From Perilla frutescens (Eukaryota > Streptophyta > Magnoliopsida > Lamiales > Lamiaceae), in contig BRKX01000014.1 of NCBI GenBank assembly GCA_026008535.1, forward strand, positions 682,001 to 746,000: a DNA stretch of 64,000 nt. The letters are read 5' to 3'. The position numbers and the translations under genes are program-made. Below are positions 12,125 through 22,359 of the stretch, one piece after another. The notes beneath the pieces are model-generated. The model saw only the letters and a program-made list of their open reading frames with translations. It was not told where the DNA came from and did not search any database. How positions within the stretch are numbered: position 1 is the first letter of the stretch; each line of letters opens with the position of its first letter.

Positions 12125-12630
12125 ACAAAAAATGTTTTTACCGTATGTTTTTAAATAGTCATTTTGGCTTCGTAAAAAATATTTCTAGTCACTATTTAAA
12201 AAAATATATTTCTAGCCATTTGGACAAAATAACCGTCTTTTGTGTACCATAGTTGTGAAATAATGTAAAATTATAATACTGCACGAAGAATACACTTAGT
12301 CATGTACCCTAGTTGTGTAATAGTGTCAATTTGAATTGCTGCATGACTATACTCAGTCGTGTACTTTCAATTCGTGAAACATTATATAAATTTATAATGT
12401 TGCACGAATGGACTTAACTGTGCATGCCACTCGTGTACTAATATTAGTTTGTATTGTTACACGATCATATCTCGTTCGTGCACACAAATAGTGCACTTTA
12501 GATGTGCATCTCACATTTTTTAATGAAAGATAATTAAGTATTTTCAACAAAAAAGTAACTATAAATAGTTTTAAAAAAATTAACTAAAAACATAATTTAC
12601 TAAATGAAAATGACTATTTTTATATATTAC
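12125..12630. mobile_element. Inverted-repeat element enclosing a ~60-bp minisatellite
   Basis: The left arm (about 12130-12210, with AAATAGTCATTTTGGCTTCG and ATTTCTAGTCACTATTTAAA) has a reverse-complement partner at about 12540-12625. Between the arms lies an imperfect tandem repeat of about 60 bp in four units, starting near 12244, 12305, 12360 and 12421. Each unit has a TGTACC/TGTACT start, an AATxxTGTAAxATT core and a TGCACGA-like end. No coding potential. Confidence 0.6.
12244..12490. repeat. Four-unit degenerate minisatellite (~60 bp period)
   Basis: Successive units share the pattern TGTAC...AGTTGTG...AATAxTGTxAAxTT...CTGCACGA...ACTxAGTCG, with about 55-62 bp spacing and clear divergence between units. 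It forms the core of the surrounding inverted-repeat element. Confidence 0.6.
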
Positions 12631-13026
12631 GACACATATTTACGTCCATTATACACATTTCCAACATTGTGTTACTTGTATTTAATTACCCACTAATCTA
12701 ATTTAAAATAGAATCGAATCCACCCATTTTTTCACGGTATCAAGTACATCTAATTCAATAGCGCCCCACTTATGATTTTTATATTTCACTATGTGAATTC
12801 TAATACCGATTTAAATTATTATATCGAGCATACTTTTTTTTTTATGTAGAGGGATGACTGTTTTTACTGGCCTAGTGGCCTAGGCTCCTTAGCTAGGTTA
12901 ATCTCACACAATCACGCTATTATCCAAGATTATAAAATTAATCGTAATTCAACATGGTATATATATTAACATAGTATTTATGAAATTTTCTCCATTAAAA
13001 TAAATAAATAAAATGTAATGAGCCAG

Positions 13027-13077
13027 CACGTGAGGGTCATTCAACGTAACAGTTACTAATAATCCTACTATATATAT
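13027..13077 (+). promoter_or_regulatory. Likely core promoter of the bHLH gene (G-box and TATA box)
   Basis: A perfect G-box CACGTG (13027-13032) lies 36 bases ahead of a TATA-like CTATATATATG (13068-13078). This TATA sits about 90 bp before the bHLH start codon, a normal spacing for a plant promoter with a short leader. G-boxes bind bZIP and bHLH factors; use in this gene is inference. Confidence 0.5.
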
Positions 13078-13161
13078 GATCACAAATTTACAATATCATG
13101 ATATCATCTACTACTGATCATCTCTCCCACTCTCTCTCCTAAAAACTGCATAGAAATCGAT

Positions 13162-13677
13162 ATGGATTCCTCTTCATTCTCAAACCCTAGTTCGTGCGGC
13201 TCCACTTCGGTGGCGGCCACCACCTCCGGCAACGAGAACACCAAGAAGAAGAAGGGCGGCTCCGCCGTGAGGCTGTCGACCGACCCTCAGAGCGTGGCGG
13301 CGAGGCGGCGACGCCACCGCATCAGCGACCGGTTCAAGATTCTGCAGAGCCTGGTCCCCGGCGGCTCGAAAATGGATACGGTTTCGATGCTTGAACAAGC
13401 CATACAGTACGTGAAGTTTCTCAAGAGTCAGATTTGGCTCCACCAAGCCATGATCAACTTAGTTGATCATAATGCTGTCGTCGACGATGATCCCACCATA
13501 TCCAGTTTTCAACCAAATAACTGCGCAATTCTTCCGTTTAATCATCAAGAGCTTGATTTGTGTGGCGATTATTACGCGGTGGATCCGGTGCAGGTGGAAT
13601 GTGGGCAGCTAGGGCTGCCGGAATCTTGGTTTTCCGGTGAAGAGAATTGGGGTTTTGATGCGTCCATGCAGAGCTGA
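13162..13677 (+). CDS. LAX1/ROX-like: LAX PANICLE1/ROX-type bHLH transcription factor
   Basis: A single-exon gene of 171 residues. Residues 37-100 form a bHLH domain: the basic region DPQSVAARRRRHRISDRF, then helix-loop-helix with the VPGGSKMDTVSMLEQAIQYV signature and the family-typical FLKSQIWLHQ extension. This signature is that of the LAX1 (rice) / ROX (Arabidopsis) group, which controls axillary meristem initiation. HECATE/INDEHISCENT proteins are relatives but differ after the second helix. The Glu normally needed for E-box contact is replaced by Ala, as is usual in this atypical group. The N-terminus is Ser/Lys-rich (nuclear) and the C-terminus is acidic, with Trp residues that could activate transcription. 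The start is the first ATG after a TATA box about 90 bp upstream. Function is inferred from family. Confidence 0.92.
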   Translation: MDSSSFSNPSSCGSTSVAATTSGNENTKKKKGGSAVRLSTDPQSVAARRRRHRISDRFKILQSLVPGGSKMDTVSMLEQAIQYVKFLKSQIWLHQAMINLVDHNAVVDDDPTISSFQPNNCAILPFNHQELDLCGDYYAVDPVQVECGQLGLPESWFSGEENWGFDASMQS

Positions 13678-13749
13678 TCATGTCTCTCTCTCTCGTTAGA
13701 GTCCATCAAGACGTAGTTTAATTTGGAAAATATAATGAGATTATGATGT

Positions 13750-14267
13750 TTCACTTGGTATTTAGTTAAGATTAACTTAGTTTCTTCTTAATTTGAGGAG
13801 TAATAGCAGCTTAATATGGAGCTCGGATTAGTTTTTGCTTTTTAGTATGTAATATATATTCGGTTTTTGTAAAAAATATATATGATGTGAAGAAAAATGG
13901 ATATTGCTGCGCTGGTCGTATTTAACTCGGATGTAATTCACTATTCCAACTTGGTATATTGCATATCGTATTTCATCTAATAAATATTTAAAAAAATAAA
14001 TAATTCACCACTAAAAAATTTAAATACATATGAATATATACATTCAATTATTAGAATATAACATGGAATCCCAAGTTGAGATAGAGGATGAAGTCTGTAT
14101 TTAATGACATGTGTTAGTTATGCCGTTTGTCTTAACATCAAAACTAAAATAAAAGATTTTTTTAAGTTTAAAATAAAAGATTAATTGTTGAGTGCAATAT
14201 AATATATATTAATATACAAATGAAGAAAAAATTAATATTATTATAACAATCACGTGCTAGCTATGAT

Positions 14268-14314
<47 letters not shown>

Positions 14315-14800
14315 TAATTGGATGATAATAGCATTAAACCTCTTGAGCCGCGCCACAGGCTTGGCAAAGTCAGTTTTACTCAATTTAATAATGAAGAGAG
14401 ATTATGCAACAGAGTATTTTATGAGTTTTTCATATATGTAGTTGGGCCACTCAAGTCACTACCAACTTTCCTCGAAGCTTCATTCAAATGAATAATAATA
14501 ACCTAATCTGCAACAATATCATTGAAATAAAATAAAAAATACGACAACAATGTGGACACAAAAATATTAATTTTCATCACAACAATATCATAACAAGAAA
14601 AATCGCATCTCACGAGACTAAGGGAATAGCTTTTATCTATCTTGAATAATTAAAAACATAAATGAACCAACATCCTTTCGTATTATTGATAACATATATT
14701 TACCATGTCACTTAGATATACATTTATATATATATATAAGTATATGCCTTGGTTACAGTTTTAGATTATAGTATATTAATTAGTTATAAGTTATCGTAAT
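13750..14800. other. Intergenic DNA between the bHLH and tRNA genes
   Basis: No gene seen. It includes a (GA)n run at 14274-14310 and a TA repeat near 14728-14738. Confidence 0.6.
14274..14310. repeat. (GA)n microsatellite
   Basis: An uninterrupted GA run of about 18 units. Confidence 0.9.
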
Positions 14801-14801
14801 C

Positions 14802-14875
14802 AGTCCCGTAGCTCAGTTGGTTAGAGCGTTGGTCTTATGAGCCGAAGGTCGCGGGTTCGAGCCCCGCCGGGACTA
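14802..14875 (+). tRNA. tRNA-Ile (anticodon UAU)
   Basis: The 74-base sequence folds as a full cloverleaf. The acceptor stem AGTCCCG/CGGGACT is followed by discriminator A. The D arm is GCTC/GAGC, the anticodon stem TTGGT/GCCGA (two G-U pairs) and the T arm GCGGG/CCCGC with loop TTCGAGC. The anticodon loop CTTATGA gives UAU, which reads the isoleucine codon AUA. There is no intron. The internal A box (TAGCTCAGTTGG) and B box (GGTTCGAGCCC) form the Pol III promoter. Position 37 is G, whereas A is usual in tRNAs reading A-starting codons. CCA is not encoded, as normal in nuclear genes. Confidence 0.9.
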
Positions 14876-14876
14876 A

Positions 14877-14882
14877 TTTTTT
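14877..14882 (+). terminator. Pol III terminator of the tRNA gene
   Basis: A run of six T begins one base after the tRNA 3' end, the standard RNA polymerase III stop signal. Confidence 0.85.
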
Positions 14883-15128
14883 CTCTCTTGGCTTGTTTTT
14901 TTTTTTTTTTGGCTCAAAACTTAGACAAATAATGACACCAGCATTTCTAATTTATTTAAATTTGCATTGGGCTTTCATCTAATTTATTTTCTATCATGCT
15001 AGTAATTTGTAATGTGATTTTTAAATATAGCGTCTCGATTCCATGGTCAATTAAACATAAATATTGAATGTGAAAAAATAAAATAAGTGTGTAAACAAAA
15101 AACCCCCTCATATTGGTTAAAGCAATAA

Positions 15129-15500
15129 GGGTTAATTGCTAAAAAATTCACGACCTTTGAACGAATTTGCAATTTAAACATCACTTTTAAAACGTTGTAA
15201 TAATAACACAACCTTTTGATTTGTAGCAAAATAGACATATTAAAAAAAATTAAGAGTGTTTAACACTCTCAATTGAGGTTGCGCAATAAGAACTCTCTTA
15301 TTTAACACTCTAAACCTGAATTAATATGAATATATCGGAAAATATTATTACATCCCAAATCTAATCATCGAAAAAAAAAATTGAGAGTGTTTAATTTGTT
15401 ACAAATCAAAAGATTAGGTTATTATTATAATGTTTTAAAAATAATATTTAAATTACAAATTCATTTAAATTAAGATTGTAAATTTTTTAGCAATTAACCC
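15129..15500. mobile_element. MULE-type MITE, 372 bp
   Basis: Inverted repeats of more than 100 bp start GGGTTAATTGCTAAAAAATT at both ends. The flanks AAGCAATAA (15120-15128) and AAATAATAA (15501-15509) match at 7 of 9 bases, consistent with an old 9-bp target duplication. It lies about 150 bp upstream of the ATL gene and may supply part of its promoter region. Confidence 0.7.
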
Positions 15501-15648
15501 AAATAATAATAATAAACATATCCAAGTCCACGTTATCAAACACCAAATCAACTAATTTACAGCCATCTTTCACCCATTTCTCCACACATTCAATTACTCC
15601 TTCTCTCTCACACACACAACACACACTACCGCCAAACAAAATTGCTGC

Positions 15649-16119
15649 ATGGCTTCCCAAAATTTCAAGCCGATCAATTTCCCCGACCTCAGAGACAGCG
15701 TCGACAGCAAAACCCCACTTCTCGGCTCATTCTCCCTCTTTTTCGTCTTACTCATCACTTTCTTGTTCGTCTACTTTCTCTACAAATGCGCCCGCCGCCG
15801 CCACAGCGACGCCGGAAACTCCAACTCGCCGCCAGCAGGGGCGGCGGGGCTCGACCCCGCCACCATCAGCTCCCTGCCCGTCACCTCCTACGGCTCAGTC
15901 AGCAAGAAGCCGAGCCACGGAGCCGAGTGCGCCATTTGCCTGAGCATGTTTCAAGAGGGTGATAAGGTGAAGGTCTTGCCCCTCTGCCGCCATGGCTTCC
16001 ACTCGGACTGCGTCGACGAGTGGCTCAGGACTCGGTCGAGTTGCCCCCTCTGCAGAGGGTGTGTGCATCCGGTTGACTCGCTGAGTCGCGAGCTTGACTC
16101 GGGGTTGTGGATGCTTTGA
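15649..16119 (+). CDS. ATL-family RING-H2 E3 ubiquitin ligase
   Basis: A single-exon gene for a 156-residue membrane protein. Residues 26-46 form one hydrophobic segment followed by a basic stretch (KCARRR). A GLD motif (GLDPATISSLP, 67-77) follows. Then comes a RING-H2 finger with C94, C97, C113, H115, H118, C121, C132 and C135, whose spacing (C-x2-C-x15-C-x-H-x2-H-x2-C-x10-C-x2-C) is exactly that of the plant ATL family. A Pro lies before the seventh ligand and the WLRTRSSCPLC core is intact. ATL proteins are E3 ligases that transfer ubiquitin from E2 enzymes at membranes, often in defence or growth responses. The substrate here is unknown. An overlapping frame that starts 7 bases earlier (15642) is a shadow. 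Confidence 0.93.
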   Translation: MASQNFKPINFPDLRDSVDSKTPLLGSFSLFFVLLITFLFVYFLYKCARRRHSDAGNSNSPPAGAAGLDPATISSLPVTSYGSVSKKPSHGAECAICLSMFQEGDKVKVLPLCRHGFHSDCVDEWLRTRSSCPLCRGCVHPVDSLSRELDSGLWML

Positions 16120-16199
16120 TGTTGGGCCAGCGCAGAATAGCACTATTTCGTTAAAGATGATAGCTATTTGATGTAATTTTTGGTGCATTTTAAAATTGG

Positions 16200-17736
16200 G
16201 TTTATGTTTATTTATTCGGACGTAATTATCGATAATTGGAACTTTTTATCCGTGTTAATTTTTAAGTTTGTAGAGCCAATCAAGATTGCACACGTGTTAC
16301 TCGAAATCATTGGATGTTGATAATAAATAGTTAAATCGAATCCCTCGATTTTAAAGCTTATCATTTGTTTAATAATGGATAAATTTTTAAATTGATCGAT
16401 GAATTAGAGAGGATTGGTTTTAATTGGCTTTCTCAAAGAAATAAAAAATAATTCTCATGGTTATGGCCTATGGGGTTTTATATGAGTAGATCGATTTGAA
16501 CGTAAGTTTAAACTAGTATTTTTCTTGTGCGATGCATAAATAATTATAATATTTTAGATTTGTAATATTATGATTATTTTTAATATTATATGTGTGTATG
16601 ATTATTTTTAAATTCTATATGTTGTGTTCAATTTTTAAAAATTAATAAAATGATATGCACATACATTAATTAATTAGATAAAAAGATCAATTTTGTGTAG
16701 TTATGTCAAATAAAAAGAAATTAAATTTTAGGAATTAAATGAAAATCAAACGACACGATTTTTTAAATAGCAATATTTGTCCATGATTAAAGAACATTTG
16801 GTTTTTATGAATATATGACATGCATAAAAAAAATGTAATTATTTAATTATTTTAAATGATGAAATTGAAATAGAAAAATAATATATTATTACAAATTATG
16901 TTATACTTATGTGATCGTGGTCATCATCATCATCATCATACAAATGAAAACTATTTTTAGGAGACAAACGAAGAGTACTACAAATATGTGCATAAAAAAT
17001 AAAATAAAAACTGTTACAAATCTCAAACTTTCAAGTAAAAAAATAATAACTAAGATTGTAAAAATTTATTAAAAGAACAACGGTTGTAATCTAAATTGTC
17101 GTGAAAAAAAGGGAAAAAAAAATAGAAAGTTTACAACAGTAAATATCACCACTACTGATGTCTATTGTGAAAAATATGTTGTCTAAAATATAATTGTTAA
17201 AATATGTGATAGACAACGGTTTATACCCTAATCGTTGTATATCACACGATTTTGTCTTAATATATGTATAAATTAAAATTATGTTTGAATTTGTTTGATC
17301 CAATCGAGTTAGATGATCTATTTGTCTTCAAACACAAGTCGAGGTGAAATAATTTGTAGCTTGATTTTTGTATTTTACTTATTAAACTTGAGTTCTAGTT
17401 TGGGAATTATTTATTGAACCGGGCTCAACCAAAATCTTAACATATCATATTAAATTGAATATCAAATAACTTGGTTTCATTTATGCCATAAGTTGATCAT
17501 ATTTATATTTTAAAAATATTAAAAACTATGCTTCGAAACATTATATCATTTGTTTTGTGTTTTTACAATTAGAGAATGGCAATTGATTAAATTTCTCTAC
17601 CCGATAGTAACCATTTTTGTAAGGCCCAAGAGCCCATTCCCTCAAATGTGTGGAAAGTTGGGCTTGAAAGGTGAAATTATATCTATTTATAGATAAATTT
17701 GATTCTATCTAATGATAAGAGCCCTTATTTCAGATT
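16200..17736. other. Intergenic DNA, no gene seen
   Basis: AT-rich. At 16514 there is a sequence resembling a Helitron 3' end on the minus strand (CTAG with TTGTGCGATGCA), but no partner 5' end was found. Confidence 0.5.
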
Positions 17737-18112
17737 AGAGATCCTCTAATTCCAACTTTGCGTGTCAATCGTGTGTCAATATTAAAATTATATATTGTTA
17801 ATAATATTTTTTATAACAATAAAATTTATTATATTATAATTAATCATAATTAATATTTATTGCTAAAAATTAAAATTTTAAAAAATTATATACATTAAGT
17901 TTGAAATAATCAACCCCAAAAATCAATTATATTAATCTAAAATAAAAATTAAATATAAAAAAATAATTATACACCCTAATTGAGCGGAATAAATCATAAA
18001 TAAAATTGTAAAATTATACTAAACCTGAAAAAATTAAAATTGAAATATTTTTTTTTTGAGATTTAGTACACGATTGACATAAATAAATTGGGATTAGAGG
18101 ATCTCAATTACT
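17737..18112. mobile_element. Complete copy of the AT-rich MITE family
   Basis: The ends GAGATCCTCTAATTCCAA and TTGGGATTAGAGGATCTC are inverted copies. The second inverted block is TGTCAATCGTGTGTCAA versus the complement of TACACGATTGACA. This is the clearest copy of the family also seen at 6098, 6721, 9295 and 23878. Confidence 0.7.
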
Positions 18113-18943
18113 TATTTCATCAAAATTAGTGCAATCAAAGTGATATAGAACATAATTTGAACATAATATGGATACAACCAATATCTATTTCCTGAAATTT
18201 GTCTAAAAAAAAGTGATATAGAACATAACACGTGTGGGTAGTTATAAAAATAATTTAATACATCGTTTTTTTTACTCACATACTCGATCTGTGATATTGA
18301 GGATATCTAAACCCGTAACTTTTGATCTTCAAGTAGCTTCACTCCACCATTAGACCATTCTCATCGGCATTGGGACACGTCATTTTCTATTTAAAATCAC
18401 AAACCAATTTTTATATAGAAGATTTTTTTTTTCCCATTTTTGCAGCACATGATTATATATGAATATGATACATTATTCTACTTATATTTATCCACACGTG
18501 AAAAGTAGGAAATTTGCTGCATATATCAAAGTGTGATAACAAGACCATTTATGTCTGCTGGCGTATGTCTCTTACGAGGTACAGTTCTTGACTTCTTTGT
18601 CCCTAATTAATGCTGATGTTTTTTTGTATTGCCCTTTTGATGTTCTGTTCTGTTCTGTCTGAAATCCAAAATCTCAATTGCTTTTTCGGATTTTATTATG
18701 TTGGTACTTCCATTTTTGGAATTGAGATTGAGCACAACATGTTCGACAATATTACTCAGTGACACTGGTTATAAAATTGGCAAACCGTTTCTTTCTTCTA
18801 TGACAGAGTAGGTAACAATTGCGTTTTACAAAGAACTTCTCAAAAAAATGTTGTTTCATGAATCCCTTTTGGGGCTAATGCATGCATCTATCTATCTAAG
18901 TATCTGTACAAAATGATGAAAAATGTAAGAAGAAAGAAAAAAA
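18113..18943. other. 3' flank of the RLP gene, no gene seen
   Basis: Noncoding by eye. It should contain the 3' UTR of the minus-strand RLP gene; no decisive polyadenylation signal was assigned. Confidence 0.5.
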
Positions 18944-21900
18944 TCAAAAATTGGGGCGATATATGACTAGCAAAGAAGATGATGATGATGATGTGGAGGA
19001 GAATCTAGGAGGTGAGAAATGGCATGTACATTTGGGATTATGAATGGCTGTCTTGATTTGAGTGTCGAGTTTTGTGCAAAAAATGCAGTACCTTCCACTG
19101 TGTGTTGTGTTTCCCGTGTCTTCTTTATCATCGTCGTCCTCATCATCATCTGTCATCTCGTCTTCGTAGTTTTCTATTGCCTCAACCTTGCCATCATACC
19201 TGACGTAACTGAATCCGTATCTTGGATAGATCAGCTTCAAAAATTGATCCACTTGCTCATCACACTTTTCCCTCCACTCCTTGCAGAATGCTAGAGGAGC
19301 TAGAATCAATGATGCTCCAACTCCATATCCCAAGCCGGTGAATATGAATTGCCAATCGAAGTCTATGTTATTCCATCTTCGTGTTGGCTTTACCGATGGG
19401 TTATCAGCGGAACAGCTCTTGTTCAAAGGAAATCCACAGAGCTCTGGGTTTCCTGCAAAGCTTTCTGGCAAAAAGGTTTGAAATTGGGCACCATTTGGGA
19501 TCATTCCATATAACTTATTGTAGGATAAGTTCAAGAATGAAAGGAAGTTGAGATTTGTGAGCTCTGGTGGTATTCTCCCTGTCAGCTGGTTTGCCGAAAG
19601 GTCCAATGAGCCAAGCTGTTTCAGGTTTCCAATTGAGCTTGGAATTTCACCTGAGAAAGAATTATGTGATAAGTTGAGAACATACAGTGAACTGAGATTT
19701 CCAACTGTTTCAGGTATCACCCCATTGAAGTTATTGCATGAGAAATCGATAGAGGTAAAGACTGTCAAAATCTTGATCAGCTCCAGCTCTAGACCTTTGA
19801 TAGTAACTGTCACTGCATCCTGGTAGTACAAGTTTCCCAGCTGCAGAAACTCAAAGCGTATGTGGTCTCCCCTCAACTGTGTGCCATTTTCTAGCATCAT
19901 TCCTCTCCAACTTGCAACACATCTTGGATTTAGTTTGCCGCTGAAGTTGTTGGAAGCTATATCAATGATTTGAAGATTCGGCCAGCTCCCATTGACCTTA
20001 AAACAGCTGACGTTCCCATAAAATTTGTTATTACGCAGAACAAGAACACGCAAGCTGGAGGAACTTTTCAGCCCGCATGGGAATGTATCATCAATCTTGT
20101 TGTTTCCAACATTCAAGACTTCTAAAGATGTGCAGTTGGCCATGGACAGTGGAATTTTCCCTCCTAAGTTATTTTGACTGAGGTCTAAAGTTTTTAAACC
20201 ACAGGTGGAAGGAAACAAATCTGGTATATAGCCATTGATTTTATTTCTCCTCAGATTCAGCACCCCGAGACTAAAACTGTTCACTAGGCAAGTTGGTATA
20301 ATTCCACTCAAGTTGTTGTCAGACAAATCAAGAACTTGAAGGTAGGTTGCATTGCAAAGAGATACAGGAATTATTCCAGTAATGCTATTGTTTGCTAGAG
20401 AGAAAAACAGTGCATACGAAATGAACTCGCCTATGTTAACTGGAATGGCCTGCTGAAAGTTATTGGTCGAGTAATCTACATAGGTAGCTGATGCTGGCGG
20501 CATTGGGAACTCACCTCTGAGGCGGTTTGAGTGTAAGTCTAGGGCACCAAGAAAAGGAGGTATTTTAAAAGGCTTTTGGAGATCCTCCAGGAGATTATAA
20601 GAGAGATTCAAATGGGTGAGCGATCCATTTCCAATATCCCAAATCCAACTAGGTAGTTCTCCCTTGATACTGTTGTTTGAGAGGTCCAGAAATGTCAGTT
20701 TGGATTGTTTTATGAGATCGGGAAAGTTGTATAAGTTGCAGGAAGCTAGATTTAACCGGCTTAGCTTGGGATACTGGGACAAACTTAAATTGCTGCTGCT
20801 TGTATCAACAGACAATTTGTTGTGTCCAAGCTCCAGTCTTGTGAGGTTGGGAAGCCTTTGAACCTTTTCCAGTTTTAAGGTGCCATTGAAGAGGTTCGAA
20901 GAAAGTGAGAGAACACTCAAACCCTCAAGTTTGAAGAAAGACTCTGGAATAGAACCTTCAAGCCGGTTACTGTTCAAATCTAATGTATCCAGAACAGAGG
21001 GATATGAAATGGGAAATTCATCAATCTGGCCACTAAAATTATTGTTGGATAGCTGAATCTGCTTCAGCGAAGAGAGACTGAAGAGAGACTTGGGAATCGT
21101 CCCACTGAGAAAATTGCTTCCTAAATTTATGTTTACAAGATGGGAGAGGCCTTCAAAATGCTTGGAAGAAAGTGAACCTGTTAGAGAATTTCGACTGAGG
21201 TCCAGGTAGGTAAGTTTATTGGACATGCTAAAAGGGGGTATTGAACCTGTGAATGAGTTCAATGAGAAATCAATGTGGACGAGTTCCGTCAGATTAGAGA
21301 TGGTGGACGGAATCATTCCGGTGAAGTTGCAATTAGAGAGGTCTATCTTGGACAACATTGCAAGATTTCCAATGGAATCGGGCAACAGACCTGAGAAATT
21401 AGTGTAGCTAAGCACCATAGAACTAAATTTGCTTCTCCGAGGAAATTGTGGTATGGTGCCACTGAGTAGCCTATTGTTGGACAAATCCAGAGTCTGTAGA
21501 GTGGGTACCTGGAAGATGGTATCTGGAAATGTACCTTGCAGAAAGCAATTGCCGAGAGTCAAGGTTGTCAAATTCGAAAAATTGGCGAAGAACTCCGGGA
21601 CTGCTGTCGAAAGATTGTTCCCGTCGAGACGGAGAACTGAGAGAGAACGAAGCCCTGCAAGGGAAGAATCCAGAGGGCCTGATAGACCACAGCTGCGCAA
21701 GCTCAAAGTCCTTACACCTGGTAAAGAAGAAGACAATGCTTGGCACCAGTCGCTTCTTTGAGCAGAAATGTTCACATAATCAAGATAAAGTTGTGTAAGC
21801 CCCGGAAGATTCTGAACAAGATTCTGCAGATTTGGATTCTCAAGTTTCAGAGGCTGCGCTCCTCCAAATAAAGTGGAGAGATCAAGAACAACCAAGTTCC

Positions 21901-22357
21901 TCAATGTCGAAACTTCAATCGGAACCTGTCCACCAAAACCGGCATTTGACAAATTCAGGTATTCCAAATTGGTCAAATTTTGAAGTCCCTTCGGAATCTG
22001 ACTGCTGTTGAAGAAGTTGAAAGCCAAATTTAGCTCTTTAAGATATTGAAGTCCGAGTAGAGCAGTCGAATTCTCGATCCCGCCTGAAATCGTCTCGTTC
22101 TCCAGGTTCAAGCTGATCACATGTCCTGCTCCATCACAATCTACTCCATCCCAGATGCAGCAGTCATCTCTCTGGTTCCAATTCACCAGCTTGGTAGAAG
22201 AAGTCGAATCGAAAACAAGGCTGCTCCTCAACTGCAGCAACAACGAACTCTGATCCGCACGGCATTGGCCAGAAGCAAGAACAGCAATCAAGATTTGGAT
22301 CAGGGATATGGCAACAAGCCATGAAAATAAATGAATTCTCATTGGTTTGAGTTGCAA
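18944..22357 (-). CDS. Ve2-type leucine-rich-repeat receptor-like protein (intact)
   Basis: A single-exon gene of 1137 residues. Order: signal peptide (about 1-32, start MQLKPMRIHLF with an alternative Met at residue 6); LRRNT cap with a CCIWDGVDCD motif; about 30 extracellular LRRs with many N-x-S/T sites; a non-LRR island containing YYQDAVTVTIKG; terminal LRRs; one membrane helix (about 1004-1024, FIFTGLGYGVGASLILAPLAF); a cytoplasmic tail of about 110 residues. The tail has an acidic run (EDEMTDDDEDDDDKED) and a Cys-rich end (GRYCIFCTKLD, CTC, LLVIY). There is no kinase. The ectodomain and tail strongly resemble tomato Ve2, of the family that recognises apoplastic fungal effectors and signals through SOBIR1/BAK1-like kinases. 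Ligand and disease role are unknown. A broken paralogue lies at 47423-50643. Confidence 0.92.
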   Translation of the reverse strand: MQLKPMRIHLFSWLVAISLIQILIAVLASGQCRADQSSLLLQLRSSLVFDSTSSTKLVNWNQRDDCCIWDGVDCDGAGHVISLNLENETISGGIENSTALLGLQYLKELNLAFNFFNSSQIPKGLQNLTNLEYLNLSNAGFGGQVPIEVSTLRNLVVLDLSTLFGGAQPLKLENPNLQNLVQNLPGLTQLYLDYVNISAQRSDWCQALSSSLPGVRTLSLRSCGLSGPLDSSLAGLRSLSVLRLDGNNLSTAVPEFFANFSNLTTLTLGNCFLQGTFPDTIFQVPTLQTLDLSNNRLLSGTIPQFPRRSKFSSMVLSYTNFSGLLPDSIGNLAMLSKIDLSNCNFTGMIPSTISNLTELVHIDFSLNSFTGSIPPFSMSNKLTYLDLSRNSLTGSLSSKHFEGLSHLVNINLGSNFLSGTIPKSLFSLSSLKQIQLSNNNFSGQIDEFPISYPSVLDTLDLNSNRLEGSIPESFFKLEGLSVLSLSSNLFNGTLKLEKVQRLPNLTRLELGHNKLSVDTSSSNLSLSQYPKLSRLNLASCNLYNFPDLIKQSKLTFLDLSNNSIKGELPSWIWDIGNGSLTHLNLSYNLLEDLQKPFKIPPFLGALDLHSNRLRGEFPMPPASATYVDYSTNNFQQAIPVNIGEFISYALFFSLANNSITGIIPVSLCNATYLQVLDLSDNNLSGIIPTCLVNSFSLGVLNLRRNKINGYIPDLFPSTCGLKTLDLSQNNLGGKIPLSMANCTSLEVLNVGNNKIDDTFPCGLKSSSSLRVLVLRNNKFYGNVSCFKVNGSWPNLQIIDIASNNFSGKLNPRCVASWRGMMLENGTQLRGDHIRFEFLQLGNLYYQDAVTVTIKGLELELIKILTVFTSIDFSCNNFNGVIPETVGNLSSLYVLNLSHNSFSGEIPSSIGNLKQLGSLDLSANQLTGRIPPELTNLNFLSFLNLSYNKLYGMIPNGAQFQTFLPESFAGNPELCGFPLNKSCSADNPSVKPTRRWNNIDFDWQFIFTGLGYGVGASLILAPLAFCKEWREKCDEQVDQFLKLIYPRYGFSYVRYDGKVEAIENYEDEMTDDDEDDDDKEDTGNTTHSGRYCIFCTKLDTQIKTAIHNPKCTCHFSPPRFSSTSSSSSSLLVIYRPNF

Positions 22358-22359
22358 GA

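Noticed and set aside
13180..13754. Minus-strand and second-frame ORFs over the bHLH gene
   Set aside because: GC-rich third positions of the bHLH gene create long shadow frames; none has domain content.
16511..16545. Helitron 3'-end-like CTAG with TTGTGCGATGCA
   Set aside because: No matching TC-start 5' end was found downstream on the minus strand, so no element was called.
19019..22324. Several plus-strand frames of 60-110 codons opposite the RLP gene
   Set aside because: They are antisense shadows of the LRR coding sequence; the repeat pattern keeps stops out of other frames.
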